6,013 bases of DNA from Bacteroidales bacterium UBA2559 (GTDB lineage: Bacteria; Bacteroidota; Bacteroidia; Bacteroidales; Bacteroidaceae), in the NCBI GenBank assembly GCA_002340405.1, contig DDLZ01000082.1, positions 789 through 6,801 on the forward strand, in the 5' to 3' direction. Within the stretch, counting starts at the first letter, position 1, and each line of letters begins with the position of its first letter. Positions 1 through 6,013 of this stretch are shown piece by piece. A model generated the notes under the pieces. That model worked only from the letters and a program-made list of their open reading frames with translations. It did no database searches and had not been told where the DNA came from. The position numbers and the translations under genes were made by a program.

Positions 1-710
1 CTGCCTCCCATGATTATTACATTTCTCACATCGGGCAGCTCCTCTTTACCGGCTATCATGCGGATATACGGTATATGTTTTTTCATGGTCATAAAGTAAA
101 CCAGGTCACCTGCCTGTATGCTGTCGTTTCCTCCGGGAATTATAGTGACACCCTCACGCAGTATGGCTACAATATGATAGGGCAGCTCATTGCCCAGCTC
201 TGATAGGGGTTTGTTGAGTATTTTGGCGCTGTTGCGCAGTTTGACGCCCATCATCACCAAAGCTCCGTCGGCAAATTCCCACCATTGACGTATCCAACTC
301 AGCTTGATTCCTGCTACGATTTCAAATGCTGCCAGCATCTCGGGGTAGATAAGCGAATCAACCCCCGTCCCGGCAAAATACTCCTTATGCTTTGGTTTAA
401 GATACTCATGGTTGTCTATTCTGGCTACGGTCTTTTTTGCACCCAGGTAATGTGCCAGCTGGCAGGATATGAGATTGCGGCTTTCATCGGGGGTTACGGC
501 TACGAACAGGTCGGCTTTACCGACTCCGGCCTCTTTCAGGCCACGTAGCGAAACCGGTGATTCCTGAACTGTGATCAGGTCGAAGTTGGAATCCATTCGA
601 CTCAGATTCTCCTCATTTTCATCAATAAGGGTAATGTCCTGATTCTCACCTGACAGGAGTTTTGCCAGATGTGTACCTACGTTTCCGGCTCCTGCAATAA
701 CAATTCTCAT
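1..710 (-). CDS. trkA: Trk potassium uptake system, NAD-binding regulatory subunit TrkA (partial, C-terminus off the left edge)
   Basis: This is the cytoplasmic subunit that gates the TrkH/TrkG potassium channel in response to bound nucleotide. I read it by translating the minus strand from the ATG at 710-708; 236 codons are visible with no stop. The N-terminus MRIVIAGAGNVG carries the Rossmann glycine motif (G6, G8, G11), with an acidic D30 at the end of the second strand (TLIDEN), as expected for NAD(H) binding. Residues 1-135 form the first RCK_N (TrkA-N) domain and about 145-222 the first RCK_C domain. The last residues (VIIMGG, 231-236) begin the second Rossmann domain, so the full protein should be the usual two-repeat TrkA of about 450 residues. 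The gene starts 26 bases after the dxs stop with no promoter or terminator between, so it is probably the second gene of a dxs-trkA operon. In Bacteroidales trkH commonly follows (recalled, off window). There is no Shine-Dalgarno sequence. Confidence 0.93.
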   Translation of the reverse strand, partial: MRIVIAGAGNVGTHLAKLLSGENQDITLIDENEENLSRMDSNFDLITVQESPVSLRGLKEAGVGKADLFVAVTPDESRNLISCQLAHYLGAKKTVARIDNHEYLKPKHKEYFAGTGVDSLIYPEMLAAFEIVAGIKLSWIRQWWEFADGALVMMGVKLRNSAKILNKPLSELGNELPYHIVAILREGVTIIPGGNDSIQAGDLVYFMTMKKHIPYIRMIAGKEELPDVRNVIIMGG

Positions 711-736
711 ATAATATCGGTTTTTCGGTTTGAGAG

Positions 737-2665
737 TTAATTCGGTTTAAGAGTCAACTCGTCAAGAGCTGCCATTACGGCCTCCACATCGAGGTTACAT
801 ATATGCAACAGCTGGGGTGTTGAACCATGTTCCACGAATTTGTCGGGAAGCCCCAGGCGCTTTATTGCGGGAGTATAGCCGTTGTCAGCCATAAACTCAA
901 TGACAGCGCTGCCCATTCCACCGGCGATTACACCGTTTTCTATTGTCAGGATCTTCTTGAAGCCTTTTCCTACTTCATGCAGAATGGCGGTGTCAATAGG
1001 TTTAAGAAAACGCATGTCATACAGAGCTGCACTCAGTCCGGGGTTCTCCTTTTGCCATAGTTCTATAGCATGGTTTGCCAGATTGCCTATAGGACCGATT
1101 GAGAGTACTGCAACATCAGCGCCTTCTCTTATCTTTCGTCCCGTCCCAACCACTATCGGCTCAAAGGGCTTCCTCCAGTCGGTCAGGATACCGTGTCCCC
1201 GTGGATACCTTATTACAAACGGTCCCTGGTCGGGTAGTTGTGCGGTGTACATCAGGTTCCGCATCTCAATTTCATCGAAAGGAGAAGCGATGGTCAAATT
1301 GGGTATCGGCCTTAGGAATGCCAGATCGAATGCACCGTGATGGGTAGGGCCGTCTTCGCCTACCAGACCTGCACGGTCGAGACAAAATACCACATTCAGG
1401 TTGTCAATAGCCACATCATGTATTAAGTTGCCGTATGCGCGCTGCAGAAACGACGAATAGATGTTGCAGAAAGGTATCATTCCCTCTTTAGCAAGACCGC
1501 CTGCGAAGGTTACGGCATGTCCTTCGGCAATCCCCACGTCAAAGCAACGTTTGGGGAAAACCTTCATGGGTATGTTCATCCCACATCCCAGCACCATGGC
1601 CGGCGTTATTCCGATTATCCGGTTGTTCTCTTTCATAAGGTCTAATAGGGTCTCGCCGAAAACATCCTGCAGCAGCGGCGGCCGGTCATCGCCGGATTTG
1701 ATTACACGCTCGCCGGTCTCTTTGTCGAACAGGCCGGGTGCATGCCAGTTTTCCGAGTCTTTCTCAGCCGGTTCATATCCTTTCCCCTTTACGGTCTTTA
1801 TGTGCAGGAGTTTGGGTCCGTGCATATTTTTTATATTGGAGAGGATCCTTACCAGATTCTGGACATTGTGTCCGTCAACAGGTCCGAAGTAACGCAGGTC
1901 CATACCTTCAAAAAGGTTATTCTGGCGCATGAGTTTCATCTTCAGTCGATTGTTATAACGTATTATGTTACGGCGCCTTTGGTCGTTCATCAAACCCAGC
2001 TTGTTCAGGACTCTGGCTACGTAGTATCGGAAAGTGTTGTATGATCGCGATGTTTGCAGCTGCGTGAGGTAACTGCGCATACCTCCCACGCTTTGAGATA
2101 TGCACATATTGTTGTCATTCAGTATTATGAGCAGATCGTTGTCGGTCGTGGAGGCATTGTTTATACCTTCAAAAGCCAATCCGCCTCCAATGGCGCCGTC
2201 CCCGATTACCGCTACAACCCGTCTGGATGTGTTACCGTTACGTCTATTGGCTACAGCCATACCCAGAGCTGCCGATATGGAGTTGGAAGCATGTCCGCTT
2301 GTGAAAGAGTCATATTCGCTCTCGTCAGGTGAAGGAAACGGTCTCAGCCCTCCGAATTTACGGTTGGTACTGAACATATCACGTCGGCCGGTAAGTATCT
2401 TGTGTGAATAAGCCTGATGTCCCACATCCCATACTATTCTGTCGTCGGGAGTGTTGAATACGTAATGAAGGGCGACGGTCAGTTCAACCGCTCCAAGGCT
2501 GGAGCTGAAATGCCCGGGGTTACGGGAGAGTTCATCAATCATCATCCACCTCAACTCATCACATACCTGTGGGAGCTGTTCGGGAGTCAGCTTCTTAAGG
2601 TCGGCGGGTGAGTTTATCTGCTTGAGAAGATTTTCAGAACCCTGACTTTTGGAATTATCTTTCAT
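737..2665 (-). CDS. dxs: 1-deoxy-D-xylulose-5-phosphate synthase
   Basis: This cytoplasmic, thiamine-diphosphate-dependent enzyme condenses pyruvate and glyceraldehyde 3-phosphate into 1-deoxy-D-xylulose 5-phosphate, the first step of the MEP isoprenoid pathway and a precursor for thiamine and pyridoxal. The frame is open from an upstream ATG at 2719 (660 residues), but I prefer the ATG at 2665 (642 residues, [10 protein letters not shown]). The 18 extra residues look non-conserved, and related Bacteroides proteins as I recall them start near this point. Numbered from 2665, the key residues are H52 ([10 protein letters not shown]), the Mg/ThDP motif GDGA with D156, and N185 and M187 in NDNNM. 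Further on are H266 (GPVDGH), the catalytic glutamate E381 in [11 protein letters not shown]431 (LDRAG), D438 and H442 ([11 protein letters not shown]), and the YPRG loop. All three domains (ThDP N-terminal, central pyrimidine-binding, C-terminal transketolase) are present, and length is near the family's usual 620-650. It is first in an operon with trkA and divergent from murF-alr. Confidence 0.97.
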   Translation of the reverse strand: MKDNSKSQGSENLLKQINSPADLKKLTPEQLPQVCDELRWMMIDELSRNPGHFSSSLGAVELTVALHYVFNTPDDRIVWDVGHQAYSHKILTGRRDMFSTNRKFGGLRPFPSPDESEYDSFTSGHASNSISAALGMAVANRRNGNTSRRVVAVIGDGAIGGGLAFEGINNASTTDNDLLIILNDNNMCISQSVGGMRSYLTQLQTSRSYNTFRYYVARVLNKLGLMNDQRRRNIIRYNNRLKMKLMRQNNLFEGMDLRYFGPVDGHNVQNLVRILSNIKNMHGPKLLHIKTVKGKGYEPAEKDSENWHAPGLFDKETGERVIKSGDDRPPLLQDVFGETLLDLMKENNRIIGITPAMVLGCGMNIPMKVFPKRCFDVGIAEGHAVTFAGGLAKEGMIPFCNIYSSFLQRAYGNLIHDVAIDNLNVVFCLDRAGLVGEDGPTHHGAFDLAFLRPIPNLTIASPFDEIEMRNLMYTAQLPDQGPFVIRYPRGHGILTDWRKPFEPIVVGTGRKIREGADVAVLSIGPIGNLANHAIELWQKENPGLSAALYDMRFLKPIDTAILHEVGKGFKKILTIENGVIAGGMGSAVIEFMADNGYTPAIKRLGLPDKFVEHGSTPQLLHICNLDVEAVMAALDELTLKPN

Positions 2666-2714
2666 TCTAAAACATGAATGTTTGCACTGCGAAGTTATCA
2701 AAATCGGACGATAT

Positions 2715-2742
2715 ATCATATATTTTGCACTGTTTTGTCCAA
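2715..2742 (-). promoter_or_regulatory. Candidate dxs-trkA promoter (weak)
   Basis: Read on the minus strand, TTGGAC (2742-2737) and TATGAT (2720-2715) are separated by 16 bases. They resemble -35 and -10 hexamers and would place transcription start near 2708, leaving a leader of about 40 bases before the ATG at 2665. The -10-like box overlaps the alternative upstream ATG at 2719, which argues against that start. The match is to the general sigma70 pattern, not the Bacteroidota TTTG/TAnnTTTG pattern. A 7-of-8 match to the latter (TAAATTGG, 2746-2739) lacks a -33 partner. The call is tentative. Confidence 0.28.
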
Positions 2743-2768
2743 TTTAACTCATCAAATCCTCTATTGAT

Positions 2769-2800
2769 GTTCCGGGTCTCTTTTTTTTTGCCTAATTTTG
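2769..2800 (+). promoter_or_regulatory. Candidate Bacteroidota-type promoter for murF-alr
   Basis: TAATTTTG at 2793-2800 is an exact match to the -7 element TAnnTTTG used by the primary sigma factor of Bacteroides. The sequence 20 bases upstream, GTTC at 2769-2772, is a poor match to the -33 element TTTG, but the spacing is correct. The start of transcription would be near 2805-2808, giving a short leader of about 20 bases before the ATG at 2825, typical of these bacteria. The spacer contains a run of nine T (2781-2789). No ribosome binding site of Shine-Dalgarno type is visible before the start codon. Confidence 0.5.
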
Positions 2801-2824
2801 AAATTCATATTCTAACGCGTTGAA

Positions 2825-5293
2825 ATGGCATATTCTATAGACGACATTACAAGTATGACCGGCGCTGCGAGGCACGGGTTCTGTCCCGCAACTATTTCCT
2901 GGCTGCTTACCGACAGTCGTTCTCTCTTCTTTCCTGCCGAAACTCTTTTCTTTGCTCTGGTAACCTCTAGAAATGACGGACACAGATATATTCGCAATCT
3001 CTATAATCTTGGAGTCAGAAATTTTGTGGTAAGCCGTTTGCCCAGTCGCATGGATGATTATCTTGAATCCAATTTTCTGCTTGTGCCTGATACATTGGCT
3101 GCTTTGCAGCTATTGGCTGCCGGGCATCGCGAAAAATTCAACATCCCGGTTGTGGGCGTTACAGGCAGTAACGGTAAAACCATAATAAAGGAGTGGCTGT
3201 ATCAGCTTCTTGAACCCGATTATCTTATAACCCGTTCTCCTCGCAGTTACAACTCCCAGATAGGGGTACCACTCTCCATTTGGCTTATGAACGAGCAGAC
3301 GGAGCTGGGCATATTTGAGGCGGGTATATCTAAAAAAGACGAGATGCGTAACCTTTGGAAGGTTATCAAACCTACAATAGGCATACTCTCCAATATAGGA
3401 TTTGCACATCAGGAAAATTTTCAGTCATTGCAGGAGAAGTGCATTGAAAAACTTAAGCTGTTTCAGGGATGTGACGTCATCATTTACGACGGCGACAACG
3501 ATCTGATACAAAACTGTGTTAACAGATCGGTAATCACTGCCCGTGAAATTGCATGGTCCAGAAAGAATCAGGAGAAACTGCTATATATATCATCGATTAT
3601 AAAAGGTGATGAATCGACCGAGATACATTACCGTTATATAGGTCTGGAAAACGTTTTTACCATACCATTCATTGATGATGCGTCAATTGAAAATGCCCTG
3701 CACTGTTTGGCAGTCTGCATCTATATGATGTTGTCGCCCGAAAAGATTTCGGAGAGGATGGCCAAACTCGAGCCGCTTGCCATGCGCCTTGAGGTAAAGG
3801 AGGGCAAACAGGGCTGCATACTCATCAATGACAGCTATAATTCGGACCTCTCTTCGCTGGGTATAGCGCTTGACTTTATGGCCCGCCGGCACGATGAGAA
3901 ATGGCGTAGCCGTACGCTTATTCTCTCTGATATACTCCAGTCCGGATGGTCTCTCAATGAACTTTATCGAAAGGTGGCTCAACTTGTAAAAAACCGGGGC
4001 GTAGCCAAACTGATAGGTGTAGGCGATGATATTTCGTCCGAATCCAGAAAGTTCGATATAGATGAAAAGTATTTTTTCAGAACGACTGAAGAATTTCTCA
4101 AATCCGGTATAATTGATAATATCCGGAACGAACTGGTTCTTATTAAAGGCGCCCGTCCGTTTGGGTTCGACAGGATAGCCGAACGTCTTGAACTTAAGGT
4201 GCATGAGACCATTTTAGAGGTCAATTTGCAGGCTCTCGTCAATAATCTTAACCACTATCGAAGCATGTTGAAGCCTGAAACGCAAATTGTCTGTATGGTC
4301 AAGGCATCGGCTTACGGGTCAGGAGCTATCGAAGTCTCCAGAACACTTCAGGACAGTCAGGTGGACTATCTTGCCGTGGCTGTGGCCGATGAGGGTCAGG
4401 AATTGCGTAGGGCGGGGATCACGACCAATATAATTGTCATGAATCCCGAGCGGACATCGTTCAACACTCTTTTCGACCAGAGGCTTGAGCCGGAGGTTTA
4501 CAGCTTTAATCTGTTGGATGCAATAATCCATGCTGCAGAACAAAACGGAATAGCGAATTTCCCGATACATATAAAGATCAACACCGGAATGAACAGATTG
4601 GGGTTTGACCTTAAGGATGTACCCGAACTGGTCAGTAGGCTGCAACGTCAGACCGCTGTCATTCCCCGTTCGGTCTTTTCGCATTTCGTAGGCAGCGACA
4701 GCCGGAGGTTCGATGATTTCACGAAACTTCAGGCCGAGCGGTTCAATCAGGCTGCGAACATCATACAGGCTGCTTTCAAACATCGCATAATACGTCATAT
4801 ATGTAATTCGGCAGGAATTGAGCGTTTCCCTGAGCAGCAGTACGATATGGTACGGCTCGGACTTGGGCTTTACGGTATCAATCCGCTTGACAACAGTTCG
4901 CTTGAGCCTGTTTGTACATTAAAAACCACCATATTGCAGATACGTGAAGTAGAAGCCGGAGAGACTGTGGGCTACAATCGTGAGGGTAAAATAATGAAAC
5001 GTTCGCGTGTGGCCGCCCTTCCCATAGGTTACGCCGACGGACTCAACCGCCATCTGGGAAACCGTCGTGCCTACTGCCTTGTCAACGGAGAGAAGGCTTA
5101 TTATCTGGGCAACATCTGTATGGATGTCTGCATGATCGATGTCACCGGCATAGACTGTAAGGAGGGTGACAGCGTGGAGATTTTTGGACGTAACCTTCCG
5201 GTTCACATCTTATCGGACATATTGGAAACTATACCGTATGAGATAATTTCCAATGTCTCAATTCGGGTTAAGAGGGTCTATTATATGGAATAG
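2825..5293 (+). CDS. murF-alr: Bifunctional UDP-N-acetylmuramoyl-tripeptide:D-alanyl-D-alanine ligase / alanine racemase (MurF-Alr fusion)
   Basis: This 822-residue cytoplasmic protein joins two steps of peptidoglycan precursor synthesis. Residues 1 to about 456 are MurF, which uses ATP to add D-Ala-D-Ala to UDP-MurNAc-tripeptide. Visible there are TDSR (29-32), the P-loop GVTGSNGKT (111-119), SYNSQIGVP (141-149), EAG (165-167), N190 and H195 (NIGFAH), R321, the C-terminal ligase motif NDSYNSD (335-341) and VLIKGAR (438-444). Residues from about 460 are a PLP-dependent fold-type III alanine racemase. K493 in MVKASAYGSG is the PLP lysine. K584 and R591 lie in KINTGMNRLGF, R677 in RLGLGLYG, the catalytic tyrosine is Y717 in VGYN, followed by IGYADG (734-739) and M766-D767 in NICMDV. 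Each half is close to full length for its family (about 450 and 360), with almost no linker, so both are plausibly active. Such fusions are known in Bacteroidota. The gene is divergent from dxs and no clear terminator follows it. Confidence 0.96.
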   Translation: MAYSIDDITSMTGAARHGFCPATISWLLTDSRSLFFPAETLFFALVTSRNDGHRYIRNLYNLGVRNFVVSRLPSRMDDYLESNFLLVPDTLAALQLLAAGHREKFNIPVVGVTGSNGKTIIKEWLYQLLEPDYLITRSPRSYNSQIGVPLSIWLMNEQTELGIFEAGISKKDEMRNLWKVIKPTIGILSNIGFAHQENFQSLQEKCIEKLKLFQGCDVIIYDGDNDLIQNCVNRSVITAREIAWSRKNQEKLLYISSIIKGDESTEIHYRYIGLENVFTIPFIDDASIENALHCLAVCIYMMLSPEKISERMAKLEPLAMRLEVKEGKQGCILINDSYNSDLSSLGIALDFMARRHDEKWRSRTLILSDILQSGWSLNELYRKVAQLVKNRGVAKLIGVGDDISSESRKFDIDEKYFFRTTEEFLKSGIIDNIRNELVLIKGARPFGFDRIAERLELKVHETILEVNLQALVNNLNHYRSMLKPETQIVCMVKASAYGSGAIEVSRTLQDSQVDYLAVAVADEGQELRRAGITTNIIVMNPERTSFNTLFDQRLEPEVYSFNLLDAIIHAAEQNGIANFPIHIKINTGMNRLGFDLKDVPELVSRLQRQTAVIPRSVFSHFVGSDSRRFDDFTKLQAERFNQAANIIQAAFKHRIIRHICNSAGIERFPEQQYDMVRLGLGLYGINPLDNSSLEPVCTLKTTILQIREVEAGETVGYNREGKIMKRSRVAALPIGYADGLNRHLGNRRAYCLVNGEKAYYLGNICMDVCMIDVTGIDCKEGDSVEIFGRNLPVHILSDILETIPYEIISNVSIRVKRVYYME

Positions 5294-5388
5294 AAAATAC
5301 TATGGTTGACCTTCGGAAGTCAGTATTCACTCCTGATTACCTGTTTTGACAGAAAAATTGAATTGAAACAACCAAATAACTAAAAAAA
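5294..5388. other. Intergenic spacer between murF-alr and the ExuT-like gene
   Basis: These 95 bases contain no gene. A 7-of-8 match to the Bacteroidota -7 element (TATGGTTG, 5301-5308) has no -33 partner at the right distance. A TTTG at 5345-5348 has no -7 element 19-21 bases downstream. Short hairpins are possible around 5308-5338, but none is followed by a convincing T-run. It is therefore not clear from sequence whether the transporter has its own promoter here or is read through from murF-alr. Confidence 0.5.
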
Positions 5389-6013
5389 ATGAGTAACAAC
5401 CCCATTTCAATCGGCGCAAACAAAACCAATTTCCGTTGGGTCATGTGCGCTCTGCTCTTTGTGGCGACCACAGTCAACTATCTGGACCGTCAGGTCTTGT
5501 CGCTCACATGGAAGGATTTCATCGCTGAGGATTTCCATTGGACCGACAGTCAATATGGAACCATTACCGGAGTCTTTTCAATCGCTTATGCTATCGCATG
5601 CCTTTTTGCGGGCAAGTTTATTGACTGGCTTGGCACCAAGAAGGGATACCTCTGGGCCATATTCATCTGGTCGATAGGCGCATGTCTTCATGCTGCCTGC
5701 GGCTGGGCTACCATGCAACTTAACGGCATTGAGTCAATCGAAGCCCTCAGGGCTGTCAAGGCCGGAAGCGCCCTTGCTTTGGCCGTATCGACAAGTTCGG
5801 TGGTGATGTTCATATTCTGCCGTACGGTTCTGGCTATCGGCGAATCGGGTAACTTCCCCGCTGCCATAAAGGTCACCGCCGAGTATTTCCCAAAGAAAGA
5901 CCGTGCGTTTGCCACCTCCATTTTCAATGCGGGTGCATCGATAGGAGCCCTGATTGCTCCGGCCACCATTCCGCTTATTGCAGCCAAATGGGGCTGGGAG
6001 TCGGCATTTATTA
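5389..6013 (+). CDS. exuT: MFS transporter, hexuronate transporter (ExuT-like) group, partial at the right edge
   Basis: The frame starts at ATG 5389 and is open for 208 codons to the edge. It encodes the N-terminal half of a 12-helix inner-membrane transporter of the anion:cation symporter group of the major facilitator superfamily, which imports galacturonate/glucuronate-type sugar acids with protons. Helix 1 lies at about 15-32 and contains the family signature NYLDRQVLS (30-38). Helices 2 and 3 (about 55-77 and 86-105) flank motif A, G75-x3-D79-x2-G82-T-K-K. Helix 4 (about 128-152) leads into GESGNFPAAIKVTAEYFPKK (151-170), and helix 5 (about 176-198) contains NAGASIGALIAP, both strongly ExuT-like. 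An extra segment of about 20 residues (108-128) separates helices 3 and 4. The leader has seven A residues just before the ATG and no Shine-Dalgarno sequence, as is usual in Bacteroidota. The family assignment is firm; the exact substrate is inferred and other sugar acids are possible. Confidence 0.88.
   Translation, partial: MSNNPISIGANKTNFRWVMCALLFVATTVNYLDRQVLSLTWKDFIAEDFHWTDSQYGTITGVFSIAYAIACLFAGKFIDWLGTKKGYLWAIFIWSIGACLHAACGWATMQLNGIESIEALRAVKAGSALALAVSTSSVVMFIFCRTVLAIGESGNFPAAIKVTAEYFPKKDRAFATSIFNAGASIGALIAPATIPLIAAKWGWESAFI

Noticed and set aside
285..548. Plus-strand open frame of 87 codons
   Set aside because: The opposite strand encodes the Rossmann and RCK domains of TrkA through this stretch, so the frame is a shadow.
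882..1340. Plus-strand open frame of 152 codons inside dxs, and similar frames at 1461-1892 and 2100-2411
   Set aside because: They lie antisense to a strongly conserved dxs, show no recognisable motifs and have low-complexity, Ser/Pro/Arg-rich content typical of shadow frames.
2781..2790. T-run read as a terminator on the plus strand
   Set aside because: No G/C-rich inverted repeat precedes it and no plus-strand gene ends upstream of it; it lies in a promoter region.
3683..4204. Minus-strand open frame of 173 codons inside murF-alr, with another at 4319-4798
   Set aside because: Both are antisense to clear MurF and Alr domains, have no family resemblance, and no promoter or leader supports them.
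5308..5350. Possible terminator after murF-alr: a CUUCGG-capped hairpin at 5308-5321 and a 6-bp stem at 5318-5338
   Set aside because: The stems are short, bulged or contain a G-U pair, they overlap each other, and only four T follow, so a factor-independent terminator is not supported.
5688..5987. Minus-strand open frame of 99 codons at the right end
   Set aside because: It is antisense to the transporter helices, and its Ala/Met-rich content is what the reverse of a membrane gene gives.

Overview
The window looks like chromosomal housekeeping DNA from a member of the Bacteroidales (Bacteroidota). Three things point there: a single reading frame that fuses MurF to alanine racemase (a known Bacteroidota arrangement), a dxs gene followed directly by trkA on the same strand, and start codons preceded by A/T-rich leaders without Shine-Dalgarno sequences. 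No RNA genes, mobile elements, CRISPR arrays or long repeats were seen, and no stretch over 300 bases lacks a gene.

Layout. On the minus strand, dxs (737-2665, possibly from 2719) is followed after about 26 bases by the 5' part of trkA, which starts at 710 and runs off the left edge. They are very probably co-transcribed. On the plus strand, the murF-alr fusion (2825-5293) is divergent from dxs across a compact A/T-rich region of about 160 bases. That region holds a good Bacteroidota-type -7 element for murF-alr and a weaker promoter candidate for dxs. After a 95-base spacer, a major facilitator gene of the hexuronate transporter (ExuT-like) group starts at 5389 and runs off the right edge.

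How the genes fit together. Dxs makes 1-deoxy-D-xylulose 5-phosphate, the entry compound of the MEP isoprenoid pathway, which also supplies the undecaprenyl lipid carrier of cell-wall synthesis. MurF-Alr makes D-alanine and joins D-Ala-D-Ala to the UDP-MurNAc-tripeptide, so the divergent pair may link lipid-carrier and peptidoglycan-precursor supply (inference). TrkA is the NAD-binding regulatory subunit of a Trk potassium uptake system; its membrane partner TrkH is expected just beyond the left edge. The ExuT-like transporter is functionally separate and probably begins or belongs to a sugar-acid utilisation locus to the right.

I did not find a convincing undescribed system. The points worth a second look are sequence variations in the active-site motifs of MurF-Alr and Dxs, the choice of dxs start, a T9 tract inside the murF-alr promoter spacer, and an extra segment between helices 3 and 4 of the transporter.
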